A stretch of DNA of 64,000 nt from Monodelphis domestica (GCF_027887165.1 NC_077233.1:219808017-219872016); one strand, 5' to 3'; counted from the stretch's first letter, positions 11,217 to 23,167 are shown. The notes: generated from the letters alone by a model not told the origin. Made by a program: numbers and translations.

Positions 11217-11500
11217 CAGAAAAACTGCATGATATAGAGGAAAGAATACTAGCTTTGTACTCAAAGGATCTGTATTTGAATCTCTTCTCAGATATTTACT
11301 AGTAAGTTATTCAATAAGCAATTATTAAGTGTCTACTATATGTCAGGCACTGTGCTAAGTGCTGGGGATAAAAAAACGAGGCAAAAGGAATTCCCTGCTC
11401 TTGAGAAGTTTATAACCTAATAGCCATGTGACCCTAAGCCAGTTACTTAACCTGATGTCCAAAGGGGCCTCTAAATTCTAGGGGGACTGGATCTAAGGAG
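11217..11500 (+). mobile_element. MIR-like SINE split by a family D insert
   Basis: The MIR core reads up to 'atatttactag' at 11302 and resumes with 'ccatgtgaccctaagccag' at about 11424. The 118 bp between (11303-11420) are a family D fragment, with TAG at both junctions. Family D was therefore still moving after this MIR copy landed. Confidence 0.65.
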
Positions 11501-11530
11501 ATCCTCAAGTTCCTTCCCCATTCCACTACC

Positions 11531-11672
11531 TTATTTTAGAGATTCGGGAAACTGAGGCTCAAGGAAGAGAGGGGATTTTTGTTCAAGGTCACAGAGCTAG
11601 TCAGTAAAAGAACCTGGACTAGAAGCCAAGACCCCCAGTCATCCCTCTTCCCATTATATCACCCTGCCTCAT
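11531..11672 (-). mobile_element. MIR-like SINE relic
   Basis: Contains the reverse MIR core: 'gggaaactgaggctcaa', then 'gttcaaggtcacagagctag', then the pyrimidine-rich head region. Confidence 0.75.
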
Positions 11673-12573
11673 AAGCAGCTAATTCTGGAACACAAAAGAA
11701 AAGGAGGAAAATATTTGGTGACATTACGCTTGTTATTTCTGGTTCATGGGCCAGACAATTAGCTCTTTGACTATTCATCCTGGTTTCATGTCACATATCT
11801 CTCTTGTACATTCTCTCTCTGTCTCTGTCTTTGTCTCTGTCTGCCTGTCTGTCTGTCTCTATCTGGATCAAATGAAGGAGACAGAAAGGGACAGTGATGC
11901 TCTAGAGAAAGCAGAACTATTGGTCACTCTTACCCAAACAACTGATGGGTCACTGAGATTTACATTTTTATGAAAAAGAGGAAAGAAATTCAACCTAATT
12001 CCCCACTTGCACTTCTCTACTTCCCCTCCTCTCTGCCTCCTGCATGTGCCCCAGGTCACTAAGAGATAGTCTAGAAGTAATGAGAAGAGAGCCTGACCTG
12101 AAGAGGGATAAGAGGACTTCAGGAATAAGGAACACACCAAAATAGGCCTACTTACTGCCAAGGGAAGCATCTAGGCTTTGGCTTCAGGCTTCCTCAACAA
12201 AGAACAGGGCAATTTTATCCCCAGGTCCTTCCAAGAAAGTGGATATAAGGGACATTATTCCTGGGATACAGGCAATAATTTCCATCAGTGAAGCTCTAGG
12301 CCCTACCACAGAGAGTTATATCTATTCTCCTCCTCCCATTGACTCCAGTCTTAGCTTGATCTCTGGGACACTTGGATTCTGCCAAAAAACTCCTGGCCCA
12401 TATATGAGAGAAAAAAAGCATCTTCCTTCCCCTCATCCATTTGAGATATAGTTGAGGATGAAGGCATTTAAAGAATGAAGGACAAAGTTCAAGTTGAATA
12501 CAATTAAGTACAAAAACCACAGAATTTCCAACCTCAGGAAGGCATAGAGAGCTCTTGTTGAGAATTTCTTTTC

Positions 12574-12772
12574 TTGGCTCAGTGGAAAGAATGTTGTATT
12601 TAGAATCAGAAGACCTGGGTTCAAATCCTAATATTGCTACTTACTACACATGTTACTTTCAGCAACCCATTTACTTTATTTAGACCCCAGTTTCCTCATC
12701 TGTTAAGATAGGGAGACATTTAGACTAGGTGACCTATAAGGATCCATCTAGCTCTAAATCCATGGTTCTAGT
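12574..12772 (+). mobile_element. MIR/THER1-type SINE
   Basis: A near full-length old SINE: box-B-like 'gggttcaaatcctaat', core 'cagtttcctcatctgtta', and the tail 'gatccatctagctctaaatc'. Confidence 0.75.
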
Positions 12773-12949
12773 CCTTGCCATGACCCATCTTTGAGTCAGT
12801 GTTCTGTAGCAAAGTCACATTACTTCACTTCATGTAATCTATATTCTAGCAAAGTCAACCTGCTTGCTATTTATTCCCTGAATTTAGCATTCCCACTCTT
12901 TGTGCCTTTACAGAGACCATAGTATGCCACATCCCTGGGATACACACAC

Positions 12950-13222
12950 ACTCCCTCCTTGCTTCTACTTCTTAGAATTCTTAGCTTCCTTTAATGCTTT
13001 AATGCCACCTTCTACAGGAAGTCTTCCCTGATTATCTCTCCCACCTCAAATACAGCTCTTAGTGTTATTCCCTTCAGGTTATATTTATTTATTTTCATAC
13101 TTGTATCTCCTCTAGTTGAATGTAAGCTCCTTGAAGACAAGGACTATTTCTCATTTTTTCCTTGCAACCCTAGCATCTAGTGCAGTAGTTGGGCCTAATA
13201 GAAAATAAATGCTTCTTGAATT
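12950..13222 (+). mobile_element. L2 LINE 3' end
   Basis: Shows the L2 words 'caggaagtcttccctgatta', 'gtaagctccttgaagacaag' and a terminal 'aaataaatgcttcttgaat'. These match L2 3' ends elsewhere in the window (18.7, 26.5, 30.5 and 33.2 kb). Confidence 0.75.
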
Positions 13223-13230
13223 GAATGGAA

Positions 13231-13672
13231 TGCAATTCAATTGGAAGGGACCTCAAGAAACCTACTTCATCCTGTATCAGAGCAAGATCTCTTCCTCTAG
13301 CTGACCAACAAATGGTCAATCAGCCTTCATACTGATTGTAATTTATACTGATAAGTAATTTATTGTTTTCTGAGGAAGTTCATTCTTCTTTAGGAGAACT
13401 CTAATGATCAAGAAACAGTTCCTTAAATGGAGCTGATATCTGCCTCTAAAGATTTCATTCTTCTTAGTTCTGCCCTCCTGGACCAAGTAAAACAAATCTA
13501 ATCCCTCTTCTACATGACCTCCTGGCAAGTCCTTAAAGACAGTTATTTTTTTTTTATTCATCCTCAAGTCTTATCTTCTCCTTGCTTAACATCTCTGAGT
13601 TCCTTCTACCAGTTCTCATATGGCATGGCTTTACAGCTTCCAGCTTAAAAATATTTCTAGGCTTACTTTATC
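13231..13672 (-). mobile_element. L3/CR1 LINE relic
   Basis: In order: 'ggaagggacctcaagaaacc', a 'gttccttaaatggagctgat' block, 'agttctgccctcctggacca', 'aatctaatccctcttctaca', 'ttctcatatggcatggc'. This is the CR1/L3 3' region arrangement. Copies of the same blocks occur at 36.95-37.15 and 52.26-52.9 kb. Confidence 0.7.
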
Positions 13673-14095
13673 CCATTGAAAAGGCTAGAATAACTGCCAT
13701 CCCTTGGGTCCAATTACCATTTCACCTGCAAAATCTGAATGAGGAACCTGGGGCAAATTGAAATGAAAGAGGAGGGAGAAGATTGGTACTTCCCTTATCT
13801 ACATCATTGGCAAAAAGGAAAAAGCAGAAATTAGGTAATTGATCTCTAAAGACTTTTTCATCAGAAACCTGGGGGACACCATCCTGGAATTTAGAGATTC
13901 TTCAGATCTCCATCTTCATTGTCATTAATAAGTTATTATTGATCAGAGAATTGCAACACTGGCTTGTAGTCCCAAAAGGTAAAAGAGTGGGCTTTGACTT
14001 CAAGGAATTTAACCGTCTAAAGAACTGTTTTGAGATATGACCAATCATGGTACCACCCAACACACAGAGATAAACACATATCCACAGATGCTTAG

Positions 14096-14255
14096 AATTT
14101 TAGTTCTGGGAGGGGCTGTAGAGATTATTTAATTCAACTTCCTCATTTTACAGATGATTTCCCAGAATTCAAATCTAGCCTCTGACAATTACTAGCCGTG
14201 TGACCCTGGTCAAGTGACTTGACCTCTGTATGCTTCAGTTTGATGAAATACGTTA
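14096..14255 (+). mobile_element. Old MIR-like relics
   Basis: A 'ggggctgtagagattattta ... ttttacagatga' relic is joined to a MIR core fragment with 'tagccgtgtgaccctggtca'. Both are degraded. Confidence 0.55.
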
Positions 14256-14261
14256 TCTCTT

Positions 14262-14500
14262 TCTGCTTACTTCCTGACCCAGGACTGTTCCCCCTTGATT
14301 CTTGAATCTTGTCTTGTGGACCTGTAGTGACTGATTCTGATTTGTGAATCTGGCCTGAATTGTTGACAAGTCTTGCTCTGACGTTTGGTTTCTAGAGAAG
14401 GGAATCTGATAACCTGTCAAAAATCCGGCCATCCCCAAAAAATGACATAGTTGGGCCGTTGCCCCAAGCTGGTTGCTTTGGGAATTCCGCAATGCTTGCT
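14262..14500 (-). pseudogene. Possible endogenous retrovirus pol fragment
   Basis: A 79-codon minus-strand frame has an F-L-G-x-A-G-F motif near residues 18-24, preceded by Ala-Thr-Ala-Gln-Leu. This arrangement resembles the reverse-transcriptase connection region of gammaretrovirus-like pol. No flanking LTR, gag or env is seen, and the frame is isolated and short, so it would be an inactive relic. Chance resemblance is a real alternative. Confidence 0.35.
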
Positions 14501-14669
14501 CTTGGGCAATGACTCAGGGAGGCAGCCAGATGTGAAGAAAAGGAAATCGTTCCAACTTCATGCTAAAATAGATCTGAAACAAACAAACAGGTTTTGCAAA
14601 GATTTGCAAATTATAGATGACCACATAAAATATGTTCTATAGCTTTAGTAAGTGAAATACAAAGTAAAG

Positions 14670-15300
14670 CGCCCATGAGGAGTGCTTAATTCTCTGCTAA
14701 TTGACAAAGATGTTTGGTCAATGTTGGGAGGGCTGTAGGAAAAGTGGCATACTGATATTGGTGTAGAGCTATGAAAGAGTTTAACTCTTCTAGATTTTAC
14801 ATATGAATTATGCAAGAAAAGTGATTTGGATTCAGCAATAAGCGTTCTGGGCATGTACTCGGAGGAAGTTTTAAAAAGAAAGAAACAAATGTCTCCTCTA
14901 TACTAAAATATTCATAGCAACACTCAAAGCAAGTGGTTATTGATTGTGATATGGCTGAAAAAAGTATAGTCTATGAATGTAACAGAATAAAATTATGCAA
15001 TAAAAATGACAAGTATAAAGAAACTTGGGAAGATTTGTATGAACTGATACAGAGCAAAACAAACAGAACCAAGTAAACAAGGTTAGATACAACAACTATA
15101 GCAATGTAAATTAAGAGCTCTGAATTCTGACTACTGGAAAAACCAATAAAAATTCTTAAGAGATAAAGAAACACATCTCCTCCTTCACAGCAGAGAGGTG
15201 CAGGATTACTAGGACAGAATGCAATATACATTGCCAGAAAAGGTTTTTGTATCAGATGTCTTTACTTCATTGTTTTTCTTTGTCATATGGAATGATCTGA
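14670..15300 (+). mobile_element. Old L1 3' end (ORF2 C-terminal region and 3' UTR)
   Basis: Contains decayed versions of 'tattcatagcaacactc ... gaatgtaacagaataaaatt ... gaactgatacagagcaaaac ... aaacagaaccaagta', the block just before the end of marsupial L1 ORF2. The frame is destroyed by stops and indels. Confidence 0.65.
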
Positions 15301-15495
15301 GGTTTAGGGGTGGTTGGTGGTAATAATTGTTAAGAACAAAATAAAGGACAAAGAATAATTAATAACTTAATAATAATTAAAAAATAAAACTTTTATTTTT
15401 TAGGGGGAAAAAATCAGACCTGATACTCCTTTGTTTACAATCCGTCCATAAGTCTTCCCATGTGACTCAGGCACAAACTATTCAATTTCCCACAC

Positions 15496-15501
<6 letters not shown>

Positions 15502-15541
<40 letters not shown>
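15502..15541. repeat. (AC)n microsatellite
   Basis: About 20 perfect AC units. Confidence 0.97.
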
Positions 15542-15544
<3 letters not shown>

Positions 15545-15744
15545 TGTGCATCGTATATGCACCCCCCCCAATATATTTTCCTCTTCTAGGTTGCATATAT
15601 AGTGTACTTGGAGTTTATTTGAATCTGGTGTTACGAGTATAAAAATGGACTGGAGAGAGAAGACATTCCCTCCAAATATCTTTCTCTGAGGAAGCAGTAG
15701 GAACAATCGAGAGAACAGATGGGGGAGGGAAGATGTTAACTGCA

Positions 15745-15960
15745 GTTTTATAGCACTGTAGCATGTTTTTAGCATTATAAAGCACCCTCTTCACAATAAC
15801 CTTAAGAAATCAGTATTATTGTCATTCCCATTTTACAAATGAGGAAGCTGAAGCTGAAAAGAAAGAAGTACAACAACCCTGTTTAAGCTCACAGAGCTAT
15901 TAAGTATCACTGCTAGGACTTGAATCTAGGTCCTCAGACCAAGTCCAAGACACTTCCAGA
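15745..15960 (-). mobile_element. MIR/THER1-type SINE relic
   Basis: 'cccattttacaaatgaggaa' followed by 'gctcacagagctattaagta' and 'gacttgaatctaggtcctca' is the reverse MIR core and head. Confidence 0.7.
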
Positions 15961-16049
15961 AAACTGAGGTTCAAAATATGTTATAGGAAGGTAGGGGCAT
16001 GTTGAGTTTTATTTGTCTATCAGAGAGACTTTATGTTTTTCTTGGGAAA

Positions 16050-16215
16050 TCTTTCTAAGGAATGTAGATGCCCTGAAATAGAAGAATGGCTAAATAAATT
16101 GTGGTAAGTGAATATGATGAACCACAAGAAATGATGAATATGAAGAATAAAGAGAAACGTGTGAAGGAATATATGAAGGAAAGTAGAGCTAAATAAGCAG
16201 GATTAAGAGACATTA
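16050..16215 (+). mobile_element. L1 ORF2 3' fragment, degraded
   Basis: 'agaatggctaaataaattgt', 'aagaaatgatgaatatgaag' and 'aaataagcagga' match the same L1 block seen at 45.56 kb in a younger copy. Confidence 0.55.
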
Positions 16216-16234
16216 AACAATGGCCACAAAATAT

Positions 16235-16660
16235 ATATTTATTTTAAAATTATAATTTAAAAAATTACAATAGAAACAAATTTTTAATGATTGTTATCTG
16301 ACATTTTGAAATCCAGAAACTCTCTCTCCTTCCCTTCCCTCCTCCCCAAGACAGTAAAGACTCCGATATGGGTTATACCAATGCTGCCATTAGTTCTCAT
16401 GCCCTGAAAGAAGACACATATTAACATACAAGAAAAACTCAGAAAGAAAATAAAGTGAAAATGCTATCTTTGGTTTGAATTCAGGTTCCATTCTCTGGCT
16501 GTGGATAACATTTTTCATCATGAGTCCCTTGAGGTTATCTTGGAACCTTACATTTCTGAGAATAGTTTGGTTCTTCACAGTTGATCATTGTACAACATTT
16601 CTGTTATATATACAATGTAATGACCACAATAATAACAAGAAAAGCAAGATTGTCACTGAG
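16235..16660 (-). mobile_element. L1 3' UTR relic
   Basis: Reverse L1 3' UTR words such as 'ttctctggctgtggataaca', 'catcatgagtcccttgaggt' and 'acagttgatcattgtacaac'. The same order recurs at 54.08-54.2 kb. Confidence 0.6.
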
Positions 16661-16679
16661 AACTCTTTTTAATTGAAAA

Positions 16680-16935
16680 ATCTTATTTAATTAATTAATT
16701 TATAATATTTTTCCATGGTTATATGATTCATGTTCTTTCCCTCCTATCCCCCCCCCCCATAGCCAACAAGCAATTCCACTGGGTTTTACATGTGCCATTG
16801 ATCAAGACCTAAGAGTCTACATCCCCAATCATATCCCCATCAACCCATGTGATCAAGCAGCTGTTTTTGTTGTGTGTTTCTACTCCCACAGTTCTTCCTC
16901 TGAATGTGGATAGCATTCTGAGAACTCTTAACTAT
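16680..16935 (-). mobile_element. L1 3' end, second subfamily
   Basis: 'aatatttttccatggttata' starts a 3' UTR that continues through 'actcccacagttcttcctct' and 'gaatgtggatagc'. Matching copies lie at 28.06, 40.62 and 53.37 kb. Confidence 0.7.
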
Positions 16936-16939
16936 ATGG

Positions 16940-18190
16940 GGATCAAACATAAGTTTGGAGGGCTAATGGTGAAACATGGCTCCCACCTTTACCTTGAGAG
17001 GTAATGCATTACAGGGACAGAATGAAATGGACGTTTTCAAATAACGGTGAATTTGTTTGCTTTGCTTGATTATTTGTCACAGGGGAGGATTGAAAATTGA
17101 TAATGATTTTAAGAAAAAGAAAAACATCTTTTCCAGAAGAGGCTTCTCCTGGATGGGGCTCTGGGTCTGCATGCATCTGGGCATCATCAGTATCATCAGC
17201 CCTAGCCCTGCAGCATCCATCCCACAAATAAAGCCAATGGGGCTTAGAGATAGATTCCAAGAGGAGTCTTTATTTTCAAGTTCTTCCTCTCAACCTCTCT
17301 GTTCCAGATCCCTGTAAAACTCAGAGTTTAATTTCCTGCAAGTTACCTGCACAAATGAACCCTGGTAGCTTAGACCAGCACTGTCAGTCTCAAATAGAAA
17401 TGAGTCTACTATGCCATACTGTGTGGGACACGTATTGACTTTGTTTTAAAAATGTAGTGTTTTTATTTTATTTTATTGTATTGTATTGTATTGTATTGTA
17501 TTTTTATTTATTTGGATAATTTTTTACCAATGACATTTTAATCTGATTTGGGCTTCACCTAGGAGTGCTCCCAGCAAGACCAGAAGACCAATGGATTAGA
17601 CCAAGCCCACATTAGTCACAGGCATCCTGGAAACCAAAAGCTGATCTGTCTATAAGTGCAAAGGGAAAGGAGGCTGATGGTACTTCAATTACCTTTTTCT
17701 GTTGGCTATGTTTAGCCTGACCAAGAGCTAATTTGCTTAGGTGCTACTATTCACAGATGGCTTATTATTATTATTATGGAATCCTGTATCGTATTGTGGC
17801 TCCAAGTACTCGTGTTTTGTGTCTATGCATGTACTGCCCTGAAAGCCGCAGGTAATAGATCCCACATGTAATTGTGTTTGTTTTTAAAAATAAAGGAGGC
17901 TGATTCTAATACTCTGTAGGAGAGTTCCCCAAGGGAAATGTAGCAAAGACTATGATGACACAACAATAATTTTGTAGCTCTATGGAAAGCTAGTCAACGT
18001 AGGGAAGAGAATACTTGAAGGTCCAATTCTACTATATAGCTCTGTGATTTTATATAAGTGACTTGACTGCTCTTTGCCCCAAGTTCCCCTCAATTGGAAA
18101 CTGTTGTGAGATGAGGTGAAGAATAGTACAGACTAAGTGGATGAAGTTATTTGAAAGTAGATGTAGAAATGTAAGACATACTTATCATAG
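16940..18190. other. No gene recognised; pentanucleotide repeat at 17449-17510
   Basis: Mostly unassigned sequence. The exception is a (TTTTA)n/(TTGTA)n run around 17449-17510. A frame of about 86 codons near 17057 has no recognisable domain. Confidence 0.5.
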
Positions 18191-18362
18191 GGGCAACTTG
18201 GTGGCTCAGTGGATAGACTGCCTGCTCTGAAGACCTGAGTTCAGCTCTAGCCCCAGACACTAGACCCTAGAGAAGTCACTCAACCTCAAGTTATTAGCCC
18301 TTACCATTCTTCTACCTTGAAACCAATACTTTTAAAGAAAAGTAAGGGTTAAAAAAAAAAGA
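18191..18362 (+). mobile_element. Type A marsupial SINE
   Basis: The tRNA-like head 'ttggtggctcagtggataga' (box A) and 'cctgagttcagc' (box B) are followed by a shortened tail and poly(A). It is diverged. Confidence 0.8.
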
Positions 18363-18599
18363 AACACTGGTCATTTTACTTTGTTTCCTAGCCACCTCCC
18401 AAGTGACCAAGCTGTCTAGATCCAGAAACTAAGCATGAGATGGTTTAACACTTTCATGCTGGGAACCTCTGTCTCCTTTCCCATGGGACTATCTTGCTAA
18501 ACAGTATTTGCTTCAGTCATCCACCAAATGTAGAAAGAATCAGGTTTGCTTCATTTCTCTCCTAGACCATCTCACCAGGCTGCCTATGTATAATAATTC

Positions 18600-18850
18600 T
18601 CAAGCCTTCCCAGTTCTGGAACTATAATCAAATCTACACCATCATTGCTCTTAGCAAAAGTGCATCATTCAATTCCCCTGTTGCTCTAGACTCCCAATCC
18701 TGTGTAATTATCTAAGGCAAATTATCCTACTCTGGTCATACTCCCCAGTAAGTATTTTCTGTCCCTAAAAGAACATAAGCTCCTTGAAGTTGGGGACTGA
18801 TTTTGGTTTTCTATCTCTAGCACTTAGCATCTCAGCTAAGGCTTTTTCCA
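18600..18850 (+). mobile_element. L2 LINE 3' end
   Basis: 'cataagctccttgaagttgg ggactg' (18775-18800) and 'ctctagcacttagcat' are L2 3' words. Confidence 0.6.
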
Positions 18851-19172
18851 AATTGATTTTCTTATTATTGTATCTGTAAGATCTCCTTTTGATAATTTCA
18901 TTTGTAAGTCATTAAAACTGTAAATTAACTTTGGTGATTTCATCACTTTCATTATATTGATCTGACCCAGCCATGAACATTGAATGTTTCTCTAACTAGT
19001 TAAGTTCTTTATTTCTTTAAGGAGCACGCAAAAACTGAATCTATACAAGTATTTTGTGTGCATTGGTACAATGATCCCAAGCTATTTTATGGATTTTGTA
19101 GTTATTTAGAATGGGATTTCCCTTTCAATTACTACTGCCTCTTGGATTTTATTATTATAATATGTAGAAATT

Positions 19173-19378
19173 CTTTTTTTTTTTAACCTTTACCTTCCAT
19201 CTTGGAATCAATAGTGTGTATTGGTTCTAAGGCAGAAGAGCAGTGAGGGTTAGGCAATGGGGATTAAGTGACTTGCCCAAGGTCACACAGCTAGGAAGTG
19301 TCTGAGACCAAATTTGAACCTAGGACCTCCCATTTCTGGGCCTGGCTCTCAATCCACTGAACCACCTAGATGCCCCCT
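19173..19378 (-). mobile_element. Type A SINE inserted in L1, with target duplication
   Basis: A full element with a T-run at its left end (the A-tail on the minus strand). It is flanked by TATGTAGAAATT at 19161-19172 and 19379-19390. Confidence 0.9.
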
Positions 19379-19770
19379 TATGTAGAAATTTTGTTGATTT
19401 TTTAATGTTTATTCTGTAGCCTACAAATTTTCTGACACCATTGTCTCAGTTAATAACTGCTGATTCCCTAGGATTTCCTAAATAAGCCATTATATCATCA
19501 GCATATAATTATAGTTGTACCTACTCTTTACCTTTAATTTCTTTTAACTTACTGCTATTGCTAGAATTTGTAGCACGATATTAAATAATAACGTGAAGAA
19601 TAGATATCCTTTTCTTACTCCCCTATTTAATGGGAGTCTAGTGTATATCCACTGTATATCATCCTCACTTTTGTTTTGAATAAATACTTTTAACTTATAT
19701 TTTTTAAAACATCCCTCTATACTTTATAGAGTTTTTTTGTGTATATAAGTGTTATATACTGGCAAAGACT

Positions 19771-19897
19771 TTAAAAAAAAAAACCTTTTCTTCCCCCTTA
19801 GAAGTAATAGCTAGGAAATGTCTGAGATCAAATTTGAACCCAGGACTTCCAGTCTCTAAGCCTGGCTCTCAAACCATTGAGTCACTTAGATTCCAAA
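19771..19897 (-). mobile_element. Type A SINE, internally deleted
   Basis: The tail and head are present, but the middle, from the palindromic tail to 'agctaggaaatgtctgag', is missing. Confidence 0.7.
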
Positions 19898-20720
19898 GGT
19901 TTTCTATGCATCATTGAGATAAGCATGTGATTTTGGATGTTTTTAAAAATGTATAATTAATATGTTGATTGCTTTCCTAATGTTGAACCATCATCATTGG
20001 TGTAAATCCAGCTTGGTGATGGATGATTCCTTGAATGAATTGCTGCAGTCTATTGACAGGATTTTATTGAAAAATTTTGACTTGATATTTATTAATAATA
20101 ATAGTCTATAGTTGTCATTCTGTACTTTGTACTTCCCCATCTTAGATATTAAGACAATGTATCATAAAAGAAATCTGATAGCATTCTTCCTCTAATTTTG
20201 CCTACAATTTGTATAGTGTTGGTATTAATTTTTCTTTAAAAGTTTGGCATAATTTTCCTTCAAATTTATCAGGACCAGGAGTTGTTTTCTTTGGTAGTTC
20301 CTCTACCACTAGTTCTGCTATTGAATTAAGATCTCTATTTAATCTTCTGTCAGTTTTAAGTTATTTATATTTTTGAAGATATTCTTCTATTAATATTGTG
20401 AGTTTTCTCATCATGTAACTGGACCTAGTAGGTTTCCTTTTCATTTCTTCTTGGTTTTCTTGTGATTTCATTTTGTTTATTTGCTATTTTGTTGATTAGA
20501 TTTTTTGTTCCCATTTTTATAAGATTGGCTAAAGGTCTATCAATCTCATTCTTTTCAAAGAACCAGCTTTTAGTTTTGTTTAGTATTCCAATAGGTTTTT
20601 TCTTCTAGTGTATCTACTTGTCTTCTAATTTTAATAGTTCCTCTTTTGGCTTACTTTAGGTTTATTTGTTGGCTTTTTAATTTAAAATTTGTAATTATGA
20701 TGCTTTTTCATTCATTCATT

Positions 20721-22075
20721 CTAGACTAAGAGTTGGCTCTCTAACCCTTGTAAGTACTGATTATAATCAGATTTTCTGAATAACCAACACTCTTCTTTTG
20801 AGGACTGTTGGACCTGGACCCTGCCTAGGAAGGCATTCTTCTCTTCATGGCCTCTAAGGAAAGAAGTAAACAGGAGCTGCCATGTACATCTCATCTCCCT
20901 GATCCCCTCTTATATAATTCAAAGTAAATGGCACTCAGGCACCATTCAGAGAAACAGCCCCAATTCCTTTGCCCCTTCTGTGATCCACTTTGGTACACTC
21001 CAGCTAAAACTTAGCTTAATTAGAAAGCAAATAAAAATGATATTCTTCAGGCTTTTAAGTGGACTGAGACCCTGGGGCATTTTTAAAATGTTTTTAAACA
21101 GCCAGAGTATTTGAGTTGTGGAAAAAAATATTAAATCTGTTTTAAAAAACCCAAACAACCTTAGAATTTCAGAAAGTTGGCCTATGTATTTGGGAATGGG
21201 GTAAGATGGGTGAAGAAGTTGACTTTGCTCTGAAAAACTCTACCCCTAGAATTTAGAGTCTTCCTTGTCTTCTTTTCTAATTGGTGGGGGCCTGAATGCC
21301 CCCAGAACTTGAGAACCCAGAGAGATTGCAACTGTCTTGACTAAATGTTGAACTGCTTGGCTTAAAATCTGTTGCAAGGATTTTTACTTTTAGGTAAATA
21401 GATTTTTTTTTTTAGCCTAGAAAACAGTCTTCCTGTGTTGCATGGCTACCAATTGTCCCCTTGTCTTCCCACCATACTTCAGAGTAGAGAGGGCTTTTTC
21501 TAAGGAATCACTCGGCTTCTGTCACTCCTGAGCTTACTTTCCATGGCTCCCTATTGTCCAAAAGCAGCCTAAACAACACTTAAATTCCTCTATGTAATAT
21601 TTTAAGTCCTCTACCATCATAGGATCATAAATTAATAATCATGAAGCCAAGTAACTTAACTCTTTTAGCCTCAGTTTCCCAGGAAACTGGAAGTTTCTCA
21701 GGAAGGAAGGAAAGAGATAAAAAGAAGGAAAGGGAAAGCTTTTGACCAAACACACACACACACTCACCCTTCCCCCTAGAGACCAACATGGTTTTTTGTA
21801 CAACTCTGGCTCAGCCCAATACCCCCACCTCTGTGACTTCCATTCTATTCCCCCATCCGTGCTTGGGACTTTATAAGATCATGGCAGAGAAAATGTCTTC
21901 TGAGGAGGTAAGGCTCCTAGGCAGAATTTTCAAGAAAACTTCTAACTTCCCATGGGGAAAATGTTGCAAGTGCCTGCCTCAGCCTTGTGAGTCTGACTCA
22001 GTGCCCAGTGGCCCTCTGGGGAGATCTCAGAATCTTAAAAACAGAAGGACAGCAAAGTGTCGCCTCCTACTCCTC
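20721..22075. other. Mostly single-copy DNA, no gene recognised
   Basis: No confident repeat. A donor-like GAGGAG|GTAAGG at about 21908 follows an ATG at 21881, but the implied peptide is too short to judge. The 96-codon frame at 21788-22078 has no domain. Confidence 0.45.
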
Positions 22076-22157
22076 TAGAGGAATCCTGTCTAGGTCATAA
22101 CCAGCAGGTGACCACTCAGCCTCTGCTTAAACAATATCAGTGATAGAAGTTCACCAG
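22076..22157 (-). mobile_element. L3/CR1 LINE fragment
   Basis: 'accactcagcctctgcttaa' followed by 'cagtgatagaagttcacca' is an L3 block. It is cut off by the SINE that follows. Confidence 0.5.
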
Positions 22158-22408
22158 GAGCTTGGCACAGTGGATGAAGTACCAGGCCTGTAGTGGGGAA
22201 GATCTATCTTCCTGAGTTCAGATCTGGTCTCAGGTACTTACTAGCTATGTGACTCTGGGTAGGTCACTTTACTGTTTGCCTCAGTTTCCTCATCTATAAA
22301 ATGAGCTAGAGAGGAAAATGGCAAACCACTGTAGTATCCTTGCCCAGAAAACTCCAAAAGGGCTCATGAAGAGTCAGACACAATTAAAACACTTGAACAA
22401 AAACAGAG
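22158..22408 (+). mobile_element. Type B (MAR1-like) SINE
   Basis: Head 'ttggcacagtggatgaagta', core 'cagtttcctcatctataaaa', tail 'aaatggcaaaccactgtagt' then 'catgaagagtcagacacaat'. Confidence 0.85.
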
Positions 22409-22605
22409 TTCATTACTTATGGAGAGCAGATTCCAGAGTCAAGAATATGTGTTCAAATCTTACCTCTGACTCATGCTGGCCACATATCTCTGGGCAAATC
22501 ACTTATCTCAATATTCTGGGCACTAGAAATTGCAGAGAGGTGCCAACCTGAATAGGGTGGGAGAGATCCCTCTCCCTTTCTTATACGGAGCTGAAACCTG
22601 TGATT
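22409..22605 (+). mobile_element. Third SINE type ('type C')
   Basis: A tRNA-like/CORE front joins a tail with 'cactagaaattgcagagagg' and 'tgccaacctgaatagg'. A second copy with the same tail is at 36.35 kb. Confidence 0.55.
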
Positions 22606-22799
22606 TCTACCCATCAGGCCTGATGCCTAACTTAGGAGCTAAACAAACTAGAATAAGTCTTATTGCCTCTTGTGCATGACAGCTTTTCAGATTGAAGTGG
22701 AAACAAAACCAAACCAAACCTGGATTTGAATCCCAGATTTGCTATTTCCTGTGTTACCTAAAGCAGATTAATAAACATTTTTGAGTTACTGAAATATAA

Positions 22800-23038
22800 G
22801 ATACTTGATAATAGTTAGCATTTATATGGAGCTTTAAGCTTGCAAAGTGCTTACCAATATCTCTTTTTATCCTCACAACGATCTTGGGAGGTAGGTGCAA
22901 TTTTACAGATAAAGAAACTGAGGCAAATAGATTAAGTGACTTGCCTGGTTACCTTTCAGCTAGGAAGAGTGTCTGAGGTCTGATTTGAATTCAGCACTTT
23001 CTGACTCCAGGTCCAGAACTGTACCATCTATCTGTCTC
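22800..23038 (-). mobile_element. MIR/THER1-type SINE
   Basis: Long form with 'ggagctttaagcttgcaaag', 'cctcacaacgatcttgggag' and the reverse core 'gataaagaaactgaggc'. Confidence 0.75.
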
Positions 23039-23167
23039 TTACCTGTTGAGAATATTTCATTTTTATACTTGCATCCCCAGTGCCTAGCATAGGGCCTTAA
23101 TGAATGTATAAAAAAGGCAAAAGAGAGGACTTAACCTCAAGGAGCTCACAATCTAATGGAAATCAGA

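Larger units (their letters stand above)
18851..20720 (-). pseudogene. Old L1 ORF2 relic including reverse transcriptase
   Basis: On the minus strand the order runs from higher to lower coordinates as in L1 ORF2. A palm-side region at about 20.28 kb reads as 'caactcctggtcctgataaa'. The catalytic motif Tyr-Ala-Asp-Asp-Ile-Met-Ala is at 19505-19485. The two aspartates are intact, but the surrounding frame is broken by stops and by two SINE inserts (19173-19378 and 19771-19897). It is a dead element, older than both SINEs. Confidence 0.75.

Noticed and set aside
21788..22078. Possible small coding exon ending in GAG|GTAAGG at 21908
   Set aside because: A single donor match without an acceptor, domain or neighbouring exon is expected by chance.
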